This document shows positions 51,295 to 60,482 of a stretch of 64,000 bases of DNA, one piece after another (the stretch's first letter is position 1; every line of letters begins with the position of its first letter). The notes under the pieces are model-generated. The model made no database searches. It saw only the letters and a list, made by a program, of their open reading frames with translations, and was not told the origin of the DNA. The translations under genes and the position numbers were made by a program. The DNA lies in contig NZ_AUIF01000041.1 in the NCBI RefSeq assembly GCF_000423565.1, forward strand, positions 41,120 to 105,119, read 5' to 3'. Source of the DNA: Runella zeae DSM 19591. Lineage in GTDB: Bacteria; Bacteroidota; Bacteroidia; Cytophagales; Spirosomataceae.

Positions 51295-52266
51295 ATGAAT
51301 ATCCAAGACATTATCACCGAGTTTGGGGCGTACTACCTCAATCAAGGACAAAACTTGACGCGGATTCATCAAAAGTTACGTCGTCAGCTCGTAACGCCTA
51401 AGATGTTTACGCCCGTGTATACCGATGATACGATTTGGCGGGCTAGTGAAGCACGCCACAGCCGAATCGTGCAGCCGTTTCAGAAGGCTTTCACGCCGAC
51501 CGGAACCACGACTTTTGTGCCGGTAGAAATCCGTCAGTTTCAAATGAAAGCCGACCTTTCTGAAACGCCTGATGACCTCGAAGCATCATGGTTTGGGTTT
51601 ATGGCCGATGAGAACGTGAAACGTAGCGAATGGCCGTTTATCCGTTGGTGGATTGAGACCCAAATCATTCCTCAAATCGCCCAGGACATCGAGCTTAACG
51701 AGATTGGCCGTGGGGTGTACACAGCGCCTACTGCCAATACGCCAGGCGCGGCCGGGACTTCGATGGACGGCCTCCAAAAAATAATCGCCGACCACATCAC
51801 TTCAGGCCGTATTACGCCAATCACCCTTGGTGCGATTCCGGCCGATGACGAGGATTACGTGGACTATCTTGAACAGTTCCACGCCGGGATTGAACAAGCC
51901 TACCGCAATATCCCAATGACAATCTATCAGAGCGAGGATCTTGTACTGAAGTTCAAGAGAGGCTACAACAAGAAGTACGGGAAGGACACCAATACGGAGG
52001 ACAACGCCAATGGCGTGACCAAAGTGAAGTTCACCAATCTTACTTTGGCGGGTATCCCGTCGATGAACCTGAAAGCGAACGGTACGGCTTGTAGCCGGAT
52101 TTTTGCGACACCAAAAGAAAACGCAATCTTACTTCAGAAGAAAACCAACAACATGACCAAGTTTGATATCCAGCCTTTCGACCGTCAGGTGAAGCTGCTT
52201 ACCGACTGGTGGATGGGGGCAGGGTTTATCATCCCAGAAATTGTGTTTACCAACGATCAAACCTAA
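51295..52266 (+). CDS. Major capsid protein
   Basis: The 323-residue protein follows the prohead protease, the standard position for the major capsid protein. It opens MNIQDIITEFGAYYLNQGQNL and has features seen in HK97-fold capsid proteins: a long region before a beta-rich core (TTTFVPVEIRQFQMKADLSETPDDLEASWFGF), a helical spine region near PLDG-type turns, and a conserved ending with P-loop-like DWWMGAGFIIPEIVF. No single decisive motif is visible, so the call rests on size, context and composition. Confidence 0.72.
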   Translation: MNIQDIITEFGAYYLNQGQNLTRIHQKLRRQLVTPKMFTPVYTDDTIWRASEARHSRIVQPFQKAFTPTGTTTFVPVEIRQFQMKADLSETPDDLEASWFGFMADENVKRSEWPFIRWWIETQIIPQIAQDIELNEIGRGVYTAPTANTPGAAGTSMDGLQKIIADHITSGRITPITLGAIPADDEDYVDYLEQFHAGIEQAYRNIPMTIYQSEDLVLKFKRGYNKKYGKDTNTEDNANGVTKVKFTNLTLAGIPSMNLKANGTACSRIFATPKENAILLQKKTNNMTKFDIQPFDRQVKLLTDWWMGAGFIIPEIVFTNDQT

Positions 52267-52306
52267 AGGATGGGCCTAGTGCCCATCCCTAAACTATACC
52301 ATAAGC

Positions 52307-52579
52307 ATGGAAAACAACCAAAATCCCCCAGCACCCACCGAGCGCGAAAAGGAATTGCTAGGGGTGATCGACGAGCTTCAAAAAAAACTCGATGAAAAAC
52401 CGGAAGCGTCCATCAGCTCTGGGCTGCCTAAAGTGACCCATAAAGGCAAAACCTATGAGGTTACTTGTAAGAAATTTATCTTCGAAAGAAAAGAATACAC
52501 GATTGAGGCATTGAAAGACGCCAAACTTTTGGCTAAACTAATCGAAGCTCAGGTCGGCTTTTTGCGCGAAGTAAAGTAA
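52307..52579 (+). CDS. Small phage structural protein, unknown
   Basis: The 90-residue product has a Pro/Glu-rich opening (NNQNPPAPTEREKELLGVIDELQKKLDEKP), likely a short coiled-coil, and a beta-rich end with THKGKTYEVTCKKFIFERKEYTIEALK. No domain is recognised. Between capsid and later head genes it could be a head decoration or connector protein. Confidence 0.6.
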   Translation: MENNQNPPAPTEREKELLGVIDELQKKLDEKPEASISSGLPKVTHKGKTYEVTCKKFIFERKEYTIEALKDAKLLAKLIEAQVGFLREVK

Positions 52580-52637
52580 TTTTTTTCACCAAGGCTACGG
52601 GAGCCTGTACGCTACGTAGGCTTAAATTTTAGAAAAA

Positions 52638-53183
52638 ATGTGTGAAGTAATTGATATCGTCGAAAACAATGACCCTTGTAACCCCAACGCTGGAGGTAAC
52701 GAGGATGAGTTATACTACGCCCTGCTTTCGGATTTTGTGAGCGTACCTGAAGCACCTGTGAGTGAAACGGTACTGCGCGATAAATTCTTGATTGATACGG
52801 TACCCGTCTTCAAGGCTGGAAAATGCTGGAAAAAAATCCAAGCAAAAGCCAACACGGTGAAAAGTAACTATGAGCCGGCCGGCAACAGTGGTGCGAAAAT
52901 GGCACGTTTGGAGTTTGCCGTACCAGGGAATAATTTACAGTCCATTTCTCTGTTCAATATCTCAGACGGCAACACGCCTTACGTTTTCCTCAGCAAACCG
53001 AACTCAACCCCTGCGGGCGAGTATGAGATCATCGGTGGGTTCAAGCATAAGGCAACGATGACCGCCACCAAGGCTGGTGGTGAGGTAACGGGTGAGGGTG
53101 CCATGTATAATTTTACGGTCAGCGCCGCCCAAAAATTTGAGGTACATTATACTGGTACCGTACAGTTGACACCACAAGCCTAA
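52638..53183 (+). CDS. Phage structural protein, unknown (tail-tube or decoration-like)
   Basis: The 181-residue product is beta-rich (LEFAVPGNNLQSISLFNISDGNTPYVFLSKP, HKATMTATKAGGEVTGEG, YNFTVSAAQKFEVHYTGTVQLTPQA), with a Cys pair near the N-terminus (CEVIDIVENNDPCNPN). The pattern fits a tail-tube or capsid decoration protein. Nothing decisive is visible; it lies 58 bases after the previous gene. Confidence 0.6.
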   Translation: MCEVIDIVENNDPCNPNAGGNEDELYYALLSDFVSVPEAPVSETVLRDKFLIDTVPVFKAGKCWKKIQAKANTVKSNYEPAGNSGAKMARLEFAVPGNNLQSISLFNISDGNTPYVFLSKPNSTPAGEYEIIGGFKHKATMTATKAGGEVTGEGAMYNFTVSAAQKFEVHYTGTVQLTPQA

Positions 53184-53198
53184 ACCTCTTTTTTAGTC

Positions 53199-53441
53199 AT
53201 GGCAAAAAAAGCAAATCAAGAAGCAGAGGAATCGCCTGAAGTATTAAATACTACTGACGTGGCAGCTCCAGACGAAAAAGCGGCGACCTACCAAGTGATC
53301 GGACTGGTGCCTAACAAGGATGGTAGTATGCCGATTCACCACCGAGGTCGATATTTCGCCAATGTGGGGAAAGCATCTCAAGCGGATTTAGAATGGCTCT
53401 TCTCCACAAAATGTCCTTTTGTGAAAAAAGTAGAGAACTAG
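53199..53441 (+). CDS. Small phage protein, unknown
   Basis: The 80-residue product has an acidic opening (QEAEESPEVLNTTDVAAPDEKAA) and the compact end VGKASQADLEWLFSTKCPFVKKVEN. No domain is recognised. It is the last gene before a strong terminator, so the capsid-side genes end here. Confidence 0.55.
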   Translation: MAKKANQEAEESPEVLNTTDVAAPDEKAATYQVIGLVPNKDGSMPIHHRGRYFANVGKASQADLEWLFSTKCPFVKKVEN

Positions 53442-53458
53442 GAAGGATGGTAAAAAGG

Positions 53459-53487
53459 AAAAAGTCGGTCATTGGCCGACTTTTTTT
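53459..53487 (+). terminator. Rho-independent terminator after the capsid-side genes
   Basis: A perfect 10-bp stem (AAAAAGTCGG / CCGACTTTTT) with a 7-base loop is followed by two more T residues. It splits the capsid genes from the terminase genes. Confidence 0.85.
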
Positions 53488-53530
53488 CATTAGATAAAAC
53501 CCAGAAAACGTATAACAAAATAAATTATTT

Positions 53531-54157
53531 ATGCGCGCTGTGTCCTATGAAGAAAGAGCCAAAATCCTCGCTACCCTTGAAGAATGGAAGCAACACCAAG
53601 ATTATAGCGAAGGTGTGAAACACTACCAAAAGTGGATTGGCGAAAACGGCACCTATTGGGTGCTTTTGCTCGGCAGTAGTAGCTACAACCAGGAGAAGCT
53701 TTTGGCCAGTCTCACGCAGCTCGAAGAGGAGCTTCGTGAGCAGCACATTGAAGCCAACAACAATGAGCCCGAACAGGTGAAAGAATGGCGACGTGCCACC
53801 AAAAGCCTGATGAACGAACGAGCTGCTCTGAAAGCCCAGCTGAGGGTAGTAGATAAGGAGGAGCGAAAAACCAAGGCTTTCCAGATTTTGGAGATTTCTG
53901 ATACGCTTGATGATCTCTTTGGGCGGATTGATCTCTATGAGCAGCAAGGTCACCTATATCAACCGATACCGGTCGTAGAAAGTCCATTGCGTCGATTTCT
54001 CAACCTTCGAAGCTACATTTCGCGTACCAAAAAGCAATTGATTGCCGCCATATTGCCCGACGATATCGCCAAACTACAGAAGAAATTAGAAAAATATGAA
54101 CTGGAGCTGACCGCTCTGGCCGAAACCGCAGAAGTGAAAGATTACTTACATCAATGA
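53531..54157 (+). CDS. Phage coiled-coil protein, unknown
   Basis: The 208-residue protein is strongly helical with long charged coiled-coil stretches (QLEEELREQHIEANNNEPEQVKEW, KLQKKLEKYELELTALAETAEV). No domain is recognised. It overlaps the next gene by ATGA, and lies before the terminase small subunit, so a packaging or head role is likely. Confidence 0.6.
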   Translation: MRAVSYEERAKILATLEEWKQHQDYSEGVKHYQKWIGENGTYWVLLLGSSSYNQEKLLASLTQLEEELREQHIEANNNEPEQVKEWRRATKSLMNERAALKAQLRVVDKEERKTKAFQILEISDTLDDLFGRIDLYEQQGHLYQPIPVVESPLRRFLNLRSYISRTKKQLIAAILPDDIAKLQKKLEKYELELTALAETAEVKDYLHQ

Positions 54158-54816
54158 AAAAAGAGAAAGCCGTCGCAAAGTCAAAAAAAAGCTTAGATGA
54201 ACGTTTTCAGGACGATTTTGATGCTATCTACCGGCATTATACTAACCCTAACTCGAAGCTAAGTGAAAAACAACAAGAGCAGCTACAACGTTGGACGTGG
54301 TGCCGCGAATGGTACATCACTTATGAGCCGTTCACAAATCGCGAGCTCGTCAATGTAATGATGCAACAATTTGAGATCAGCGAGAAACAAGCCTACATCG
54401 ATGTCTACAACACCATGAAGTTCTTTGCGAGCATGGAGAAAGTCAATAAGGAGGCTGAGAAGGTCATGATGGTGCATCGTCTAAAAAAAAGAAGGCACAA
54501 GCTCGATGCCATTGTAGACACTGAACCCAAAGCAGCTGGAGAAGCCACGAAAGCAGACAAGCTACTTGCTGAAGTGCTCGGCTTTATGGAGCCAGACAAC
54601 TTGATCCCAGCGCCAGTCATCATTGAGATCAATCCTGTGTTTGATCCCACACTGCTAGGGTTTGAACCTATCCAAAACCTTGAGCTGAAGCTGAAAAAAT
54701 ACCGTGAACGTAAGAAAAATGAATCGCAGGCAATCGATGTAACCTACGATGAATTAATGGAAAACCCCAATGCAATACCAATCCTCCCCCAACGGACAGA
54801 AAGTACATTACAATAG
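54154..54816 (+). CDS. Terminase small subunit-like protein
   Basis: The 220-residue product has an N-terminal basic/helical region (WCREWYITYEPFTNRELVNVMMQQFEISEKQAYIDVYN) that resembles an HTH DNA-binding module, a charged middle, and an acidic C-terminus. It starts in an ATGA overlap and its last 47 bases overlap the large-subunit gene, which strongly suggests a terminase pair. The family cannot be named. It would bind the packaging site on concatemer DNA. Confidence 0.7.
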   Translation: MKKEKAVAKSKKSLDERFQDDFDAIYRHYTNPNSKLSEKQQEQLQRWTWCREWYITYEPFTNRELVNVMMQQFEISEKQAYIDVYNTMKFFASMEKVNKEAEKVMMVHRLKKRRHKLDAIVDTEPKAAGEATKADKLLAEVLGFMEPDNLIPAPVIIEINPVFDPTLLGFEPIQNLELKLKKYRERKKNESQAIDVTYDELMENPNAIPILPQRTESTLQ

Positions 54817-56422
54817 ACCACAGCTCGTCGGTATGCTGATTGATGCCAACGAAGAAACGAATCTCTGGGGTCGAGCGACTGGAAAATCAGAAGGGCGATT
54901 ATCCGTACGCACGCTCAAGTGTGTTCAGGAAATGCCACGCTCGACCGGTGTCAACGTAGCGAAAACCTATCTCCAAATCCTCGACCGAACTTTGCCGCCA
55001 ATCCTCAAACATTGGCAGGATTTGGGAATGCGTCGTGACGTTGACTTTTGGGTGCGCAAATTTCCAGACAAGCGTTATGCGATGGAATTACCTTACTTTT
55101 CGCCCGAAACAGCAGAGCATAGCGTATTTGTACGTGCCAATGCCAAGCAAGTGGCCGCGATGCGATTGGTAAGCCAGGACCGGCCCGGTAGTTCCAATGG
55201 TCTCTCAATTGATTGGATCGTCGGTGATGAGGTTCGGTTCCTTAACAAACAACGCTATGACGATGAGCTTTTACCAGCCAACCGTGGAAACGAGCGGTAT
55301 TTTTCGGGTAGTTACTTACATCATTCGGTCTGCTTGTGTAGTGACATGCCCAATACGCCAAGTGGCAAATGGCTATTTGAGCGTGAGAAAACAATGGATA
55401 AGGAGGCAGTAGCCTTGGTGAAAGCTATCTTGGTGGAGCTGCATCGCCTCAACCCCAAGCATATCCCCATGGAGCAGTTGGCCATTGGCCGACGTCGTAA
55501 GGTTATGCGCTACATGAAAGAACTGTTCCTGCTCAGAAAGGATCTATCCTACTACTCCGAAGCCGACACGCTCGAAAACATTGATGTGTTACGTGAGTCA
55601 TTCTTCGACCGGCAGCGTAAGCAATTACCAAGCTATGAGTACAATAGAGCGATTCTTAATAAGCGCCCCATTGGTGGCCAACAGTCTTTTTATGGGTTGC
55701 TGGGTGATAGGCATAAGTACAATGCAATCGATTATAGTGTAGTAGATGCCTTACCTGAAACTGATTATGGAAAAGGTCTGCTGAACAATTGTAAGAAAGA
55801 CCTCGACCTTAATCGCATGATAGCCCTGCACGCTGCTCCTGACTTTGGGGGTAGCTTCAACTGTATTGTAACTGCTCAACCTGATGGAGCATGCTGTCGC
55901 TTTCTTAAGAATGTGTATGTGAAGAATCCACAACGTGTCAAGGATCTAGCAGGCTTATTCAATGACTACTATCGCTATTACTATAAGAAGAAACTTATCT
56001 TCTACTTCGACCACACTCACATCCAGTCTAACTCAGTCTCAGATAAGAACCCCAAGGATGAGTTAGTCGACGAACTCCGAGACCTTGGATGGGACGTTGA
56101 TGAAAGATACATAGGCTTCACACCTAGCTCTTATACTCGTAATATGTTATGGGGTATAGGCTTCGAAGGCAATGATCCTCAAGTAATGTACCCTCTCTTC
56201 AACGAAGATAACTGTGCAGAGCTGCTTGGTTCCATGAGTGAAACAGACATTAAATTGGGAGGCAAGGATCCATACGCCAAAGACAAATACCTTGAGCGTG
56301 ACAAGAACGCTGACCAGGTCGATGCCCCTCACCTCTCTGATGCAGCCGACATCGTATACTTTGGGATGCACCGCGAGCGAGAGAGCGAAGGCTTCACAAT
56401 CCCTGAGACTTACATCATTTAA
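54770..56422 (+). CDS. Terminase large subunit
   Basis: The 550-residue protein combines an ATPase and a nuclease. The Walker A-like motif GRATGKS is at 34-40 and the Walker B pair GDE follows in DWIVGDEVRFL near 152. The nuclease part shows acidic residues in DFGGSFNCIV, FDHTHIQSN and DQVDAPHLSDAADIVYFGM, spaced as in RNase H-like terminase nucleases. It packages DNA into the prohead through the portal. The start overlaps the small-subunit gene by 47 bases; it is the first Met before the N-terminal adenine-binding region. It is followed by a 267-base gap with no gene. Confidence 0.9.
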   Translation: MQYQSSPNGQKVHYNRPQLVGMLIDANEETNLWGRATGKSEGRLSVRTLKCVQEMPRSTGVNVAKTYLQILDRTLPPILKHWQDLGMRRDVDFWVRKFPDKRYAMELPYFSPETAEHSVFVRANAKQVAAMRLVSQDRPGSSNGLSIDWIVGDEVRFLNKQRYDDELLPANRGNERYFSGSYLHHSVCLCSDMPNTPSGKWLFEREKTMDKEAVALVKAILVELHRLNPKHIPMEQLAIGRRRKVMRYMKELFLLRKDLSYYSEADTLENIDVLRESFFDRQRKQLPSYEYNRAILNKRPIGGQQSFYGLLGDRHKYNAIDYSVVDALPETDYGKGLLNNCKKDLDLNRMIALHAAPDFGGSFNCIVTAQPDGACCRFLKNVYVKNPQRVKDLAGLFNDYYRYYYKKKLIFYFDHTHIQSNSVSDKNPKDELVDELRDLGWDVDERYIGFTPSSYTRNMLWGIGFEGNDPQVMYPLFNEDNCAELLGSMSETDIKLGGKDPYAKDKYLERDKNADQVDAPHLSDAADIVYFGMHRERESEGFTIPETYII

Positions 56423-56445
56423 TCATATATCGCCCGACCGGCAGC

Positions 56446-56459
56446 GTTGCAATTGCAAC
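56446..56459. repeat. Perfect 14-base palindrome in a non-coding gap
   Basis: GTTGCAATTGCAAC lies 23 bases after the terminase stop. The gap 56423-56689 also contains a GC-rich run, a CCCGACAGTGCGGG-type hairpin with a following T-run (about 56490-56513, probably a terminator) and a short AGCC...GGCT inverted repeat; no gene is seen. Confidence 0.55.
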
Positions 56460-56689
56460 ACGGGACAGGGGCCCGATGGCTGACGCCCGACAGTGCGGGT
56501 TATATTTTTTTCAGGGAAAACGCCAAATGCCTGTTTGTGAAATAGATAGAAGAAAAAAAAATACAATTCGGTGTTCAAATAGCCATTTTTTAGGCTAAAA
56601 GTCACGATGTTAAAGCGCAATCAGGGTTCTTTTGACCTAAAAAAACATCAAAAACACCCCTAAAATCAGCATTTAAGCGTCAACTCGTT

Positions 56690-57106
56690 ATGATTGTATA
56701 TAAAGGATCAGCTTCAGAGACTTTCCAAATTAAAAAACACAAGAAATCTCGGTATGGATTTCAGGCGTTGTTTTTTGCTTCTCATCTTTTTTTAGCGCGG
56801 CTCTATGCAACTAGCGATGCGGAGGATGAATTTATGGAAAACGGGGGTTTTGTGCATGAATTTGAAATTGAAGACTGTGAGCATACCATCAACTTTCGTG
56901 GCCAGTCAACTTATAATAGTGCATTTCGGAAAATGGTGTATGACTTGCAGCAAAAGGGATACAAATCTGTGAGGATTAAGGGTGTTGTGGATTATCCCTC
57001 AAAAAAGTACGCTATTCTCAACTCCTCTGATGTGATTATTGTCTTCGATTTTTCGGTAATAAAAAGTTGGAAGCTGATTGAAAGAAATGTCAAGGTGAGA
57101 AAGTAA
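56690..57106 (+). CDS. Phage protein, possible ADP-ribosyltransferase fold, unknown
   Basis: The 138-residue product opens IVYKGSASETFQIKKHKKSRYGFQALFFASHLFLARLYA, which resembles the start of ADP-ribosyltransferase-like folds (a Tyr-x-Gly-Ser strand followed by an FF-S-x(5)-A-x(2)-YA helix). Later strands FVHEFEIEDCEH and YAILNSSDVIIVFDFSVIKSW fit, but no catalytic Glu can be assigned with confidence. If real it could modify host proteins. It is preceded by the long gap and lies between terminase and portal, an unusual place for a non-structural gene. Confidence 0.5.
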   Translation: MIVYKGSASETFQIKKHKKSRYGFQALFFASHLFLARLYATSDAEDEFMENGGFVHEFEIEDCEHTINFRGQSTYNSAFRKMVYDLQQKGYKSVRIKGVVDYPSKKYAILNSSDVIIVFDFSVIKSWKLIERNVKVRK

Positions 57107-57146
57107 CTGTCCGAATCGTACGCTAATTCTGCTTATATCTTCGGTC

Positions 57147-57449
57147 ATGATTACTGTTCAGGAGGCTTTTCAGCGTTTTTTTCTTACTCAAGGCGACGGA
57201 ATGGATTTTCGTTGCAATCAAATCACCTTTTGCACTGCCGATAGAAAACGTAACACTGGAGGCGACTTGGTAACGCTTCATAAAGCGAGACTCATGGGCA
57301 TGTACCATCCAAAATCTGAACCGAAAAATGGCAAAAAGAAACATTATAGGCGACGGGCTTGGAGGGATTTCTATGATGAGGACTCGATGAAAAATTACAG
57401 GATTCATATTGACTTAATCTTATCCGTCAACGACTTAGAGATAGCGTAA
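57147..57449 (+). CDS. Small phage protein, unknown
   Basis: The 100-residue basic product (MITVQEAFQRFFLTQGDGMDFRC...) carries a basic stretch, KNGKKKHYRRRAWRDFYDE, and no recognised domain. Its TAA stop overlaps the portal ATG (TAATG), so it is translated with the portal. Confidence 0.55.
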   Translation: MITVQEAFQRFFLTQGDGMDFRCNQITFCTADRKRNTGGDLVTLHKARLMGMYHPKSEPKNGKKKHYRRRAWRDFYDEDSMKNYRIHIDLILSVNDLEIA

Positions 57450-58783
57450 TGGTAATTGAAGTTTCTGAAAATGCTTATGTGTTAGGCAAAAGCAATGTTG
57501 TGATCACTGAGGGAGACATGCCCGGCTCTTCGCCTACCATGACCGTAGTAGAAGAGAACAAATGGCAATCTTCCGAAGTTGTCTTTTGGGGTGAGGACAA
57601 TGATTTTCCACGCAGAATCGTGGAACAGGCCATGAAAGTAGCAGTGGTTCCACCATCGTTGTTTTTCCACGCCAATATGCTTTCAGGGTCTACCATTTTG
57701 CCCGTGATTAAGCATTATGAGGTAAACAATCAAGGCATCAAAGAGGTAATTGAAGTAGTAGATGATCCCGAAATCTGGGAGTTTATGAACAATGCTCACT
57801 TCAAACGTTATCGTCGTGAGTGCGCGGTCGACCTTTTCTGGTTTCAGAATACTTTCCCAGAACTGATTCTTACCAAAGACCGGAAGAAAATCGCGCTTAT
57901 TTCGCCCAATGAGGCAATGCACTGCCGTTGGGCAAAGCAAAATGAGCAGGGTATTTGCGAATCCGTGTTGGTGTCGGCCAACTGGCCAAAAGCCAAAAAG
58001 GGCGATAAGTACGTAACCGAAATCCCTGCCATTAACCCTTACGCTTACGATATCGTAGAGGCAACCCGGGGACAGTCAAACGACTATAAATTCATTTACC
58101 CCTGCTCTTATCCTTCTCCTGGTCGCAACTTCTATCAGCTCGCTTTTTGGGACGGTATTAGGCAATCTGGTTGGATGGAAATCCTAACCCAAATCCCTTC
58201 ACTCAAAGCCTATCTTCTGAAAACTCAGATGCGAGTAGCCTATCACATACAGGTGCCTAGCTCCTATTGGGAAAAGACTTACGGCGAAAAATGGAAAAAG
58301 GCTGATGCGGTGCAGCGAAAAAATATCAGGAAAGAACACTTTGAGGCGTTTGACAAAATCCTATCGGGCGAGAAAAATGCGGGCAAGGCTTTCGTCTCTG
58401 AATACGGACAAAGTCTAGATGGGAAGACTTCAGAGCAATGGACTATTGAGCCGATAAAAGATCCAAACCACGATGGAAAGTTTGTTCAGGATAGTCTTGA
58501 AGCCACTGCCAACCTCTTTTACGCACTGTCGATTGACTTGACATTGGCTGGCTTTGCGTCCAAAGATATGGGAAGCCGCTCCGGAGGAAGCGATAAACGT
58601 GAAGCATTGTTAATCTACCTTGAAAAGATGAAGCCACTCCGAGAAATTGAGCTGGAGCCATTGCGTTTTGTGGCGAGATTCAACGGCTGGCAGAAGAAGT
58701 ATCCGAAGCTTGATTTCATTCATCAAACAACGCTCCTTACTACTCTGGACACAGGAGCATCCACTAAACAAGTGACCACCTAA
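57449..58783 (+). CDS. Portal protein
   Basis: The 444-residue protein fits a phage portal, which forms the ring at the head vertex for DNA entry. It shows a long helical and beta region with PSPGRNFYQLAFWDGIRQSGWMEILTQIPSLKAYLLKTQMRVAYHIQVP and a C-terminal helical part with SLEATANLFYALSIDLTLAGFASKDMGSRSGGSDKREALLIYLEKMKPLREIELEPL. It starts in a TAATG overlap and ends in another (TAATG at 58783). The call rests on size, position after terminase and these portal-like segments. Confidence 0.75.
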   Translation: MVIEVSENAYVLGKSNVVITEGDMPGSSPTMTVVEENKWQSSEVVFWGEDNDFPRRIVEQAMKVAVVPPSLFFHANMLSGSTILPVIKHYEVNNQGIKEVIEVVDDPEIWEFMNNAHFKRYRRECAVDLFWFQNTFPELILTKDRKKIALISPNEAMHCRWAKQNEQGICESVLVSANWPKAKKGDKYVTEIPAINPYAYDIVEATRGQSNDYKFIYPCSYPSPGRNFYQLAFWDGIRQSGWMEILTQIPSLKAYLLKTQMRVAYHIQVPSSYWEKTYGEKWKKADAVQRKNIRKEHFEAFDKILSGEKNAGKAFVSEYGQSLDGKTSEQWTIEPIKDPNHDGKFVQDSLEATANLFYALSIDLTLAGFASKDMGSRSGGSDKREALLIYLEKMKPLREIELEPLRFVARFNGWQKKYPKLDFIHQTTLLTTLDTGASTKQVTT

Positions 58784-59700
58784 TGGGCTTATTTGACACG
58801 ACCGAGCAGTTGCAAGATTATGTATCTGTCACTTCAGACCTCAGCTTGCAAACAATGAAGCCATTTTTTGTCTTGGCGGAGCTGAAGCATATTTTTCCAA
58901 TCGTTGGACGTGATTTGTGGAAAAATATTATTGAAAATACCTCTGGGGAAGGCTATGAAGTTATCGTTGAGCAAGCGAGGTTTACGCTGGCCAATCTAGC
59001 CATTTCGCTCTATATTCAAAATGGGGGCGCCATGATTGGTAATGAGGGGATTTTCTTCTCCAAAACTGACAACATGTGGCGACTCTCAGATAAGGACAAA
59101 GCTGATATGAGAGCGCAATTTTATGACGCCGGGATGATGTCGTTAGATATGTTGCTCGAAACACTTGATGCAGAAAGCACCGCTGGCTACAAAACGATAT
59201 GGAAAAATTCTAGGCAAGCCAAAAGATTCCAAAGTTTACTTATCCGCTCGGCCAGTGCTTTCGACGAGCTGGTGCAAACCTTTCATTCACGTGTCACTTT
59301 TGCTTCTATGTATGACCTGCTCTACCACGTGCAGCAGCAGAAAATTGTACCGATCGCTAGTGGTTTTTTTGAAGCTTTGCTCGCAATTGACCCAGATAAC
59401 GAAGAAAGCGAAGCAAAAAAGCAAATAAAGCAAGTTGCTTGTTCCGCTTTGGCTTTGCTTGCTGTAGCAAAAGCACTGCGAATCGGAACTTATGAGCGGA
59501 CTGAATTTGGCTTTCAGGTCGTGGGAGCTAAAGTCAATAACCCTTCAGACCAAATATATGAATACGAGACCGATGGCCAAGCAGCACTGGAAGAGCTACG
59601 CAGGTTGCTTGAGGAGCATCTTCCAGATGGCTACGTAGCCTTACCAAAAAGTTCGGACGACGGATATTTTTCAACCAACTCTGGCATTGTGGTAGCATGA
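58783..59700 (+). CDS. Head-tail connector-like protein (possibly DUF6712 family)
   Basis: The 305-residue product follows the portal with a TAATG overlap, where connector proteins are coded. It is mainly helical, with LQDYVSVTSDLSLQTMKPFFVLAELKHIFPIVGRDLWKNII and a later helix-rich part ending EELRRLLEEHLPDGYVALPK. It resembles the DUF6712 family of Bacteroidota phages, but that is from memory and not certain. It would join the portal to the tail. Confidence 0.6.
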   Translation: MGLFDTTEQLQDYVSVTSDLSLQTMKPFFVLAELKHIFPIVGRDLWKNIIENTSGEGYEVIVEQARFTLANLAISLYIQNGGAMIGNEGIFFSKTDNMWRLSDKDKADMRAQFYDAGMMSLDMLLETLDAESTAGYKTIWKNSRQAKRFQSLLIRSASAFDELVQTFHSRVTFASMYDLLYHVQQQKIVPIASGFFEALLAIDPDNEESEAKKQIKQVACSALALLAVAKALRIGTYERTEFGFQVVGAKVNNPSDQIYEYETDGQAALEELRRLLEEHLPDGYVALPKSSDDGYFSTNSGIVVA

Positions 59701-60482
59701 GAAAAATCCAGTATAGCATAGGAGGTGAAGTAAGGTATTTTGAAGGGCCTTCAGAATGGAAAGAGATGAACTCTCAGCAGTATCTGGCCACAATAAAAAT
59801 CCTGTTGAGCGTAGAAAGCAGCTCAGAAAACGTTTGGGCAATTCCTCCCATTTTGTTAAATATTCCACTGAAGGAGTATTTTCAAATGAATATTACCCAG
59901 CGGACAACCCTTTTAGTTTCGTTTCAGCACCTTCGCGAATTCAAAGAGCTCCCTGTTAAGTGGTTGATCTCTAAAATAAAGGTAGGCGTTCGAATTTGGC
60001 ATGGACCCAATGAGAAACTAAGCAATTTGGTTTTCGCAGAATTCATGTATGCTGAGACGATGCTTGAACGCTACTACAAGAAAAAAGACAGTTGGGAGCT
60101 TGATAGGTTTATTGCGATTTTCTATCGACCCAATAATTTTTTGGGGTCGCGGCCAAAATTTTACAATAAGCAAGTGGATGAGAGAGCCAAGGCGCTTAAA
60201 AACTTGCCTTTTCATGTCAAAACCGCAATTCTACTGAATTATCAGGGTTGGAAGTATAACCTCAAACGTCTTTTTCCCTATGTATTTCAAGAAGGTAGTT
60301 CTGAAGATACTACCCAAAGCTCCAATTGGCTAGAGCAGGCCGTGCGGCTTGCGGAGCACAAACAAAGTGAGGTAGATGTAATCAAAAATACCAATCTATA
60401 CGAGATACTCGCCAGCTTCAATCTGAGACTCAAAGACCACGAAGCGTATAAAAAATCCCTTACCAAAAGCCAAACAACATGA
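59697..60482 (+). CDS. Phage protein, possible tail assembly factor, unknown
   Basis: The 261-residue product starts in an ATGA overlap and ends in one with the next gene. It opens KIQYSIGGEVRYFEGPSEWKEMNSQQYLATIKILL and is charged and helical. No domain is recognised. Position between connector and a small tail-type protein fits an assembly chaperone, which is inference. Confidence 0.6.
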   Translation: MRKIQYSIGGEVRYFEGPSEWKEMNSQQYLATIKILLSVESSSENVWAIPPILLNIPLKEYFQMNITQRTTLLVSFQHLREFKELPVKWLISKIKVGVRIWHGPNEKLSNLVFAEFMYAETMLERYYKKKDSWELDRFIAIFYRPNNFLGSRPKFYNKQVDERAKALKNLPFHVKTAILLNYQGWKYNLKRLFPYVFQEGSSEDTTQSSNWLEQAVRLAEHKQSEVDVIKNTNLYEILASFNLRLKDHEAYKKSLTKSQTT

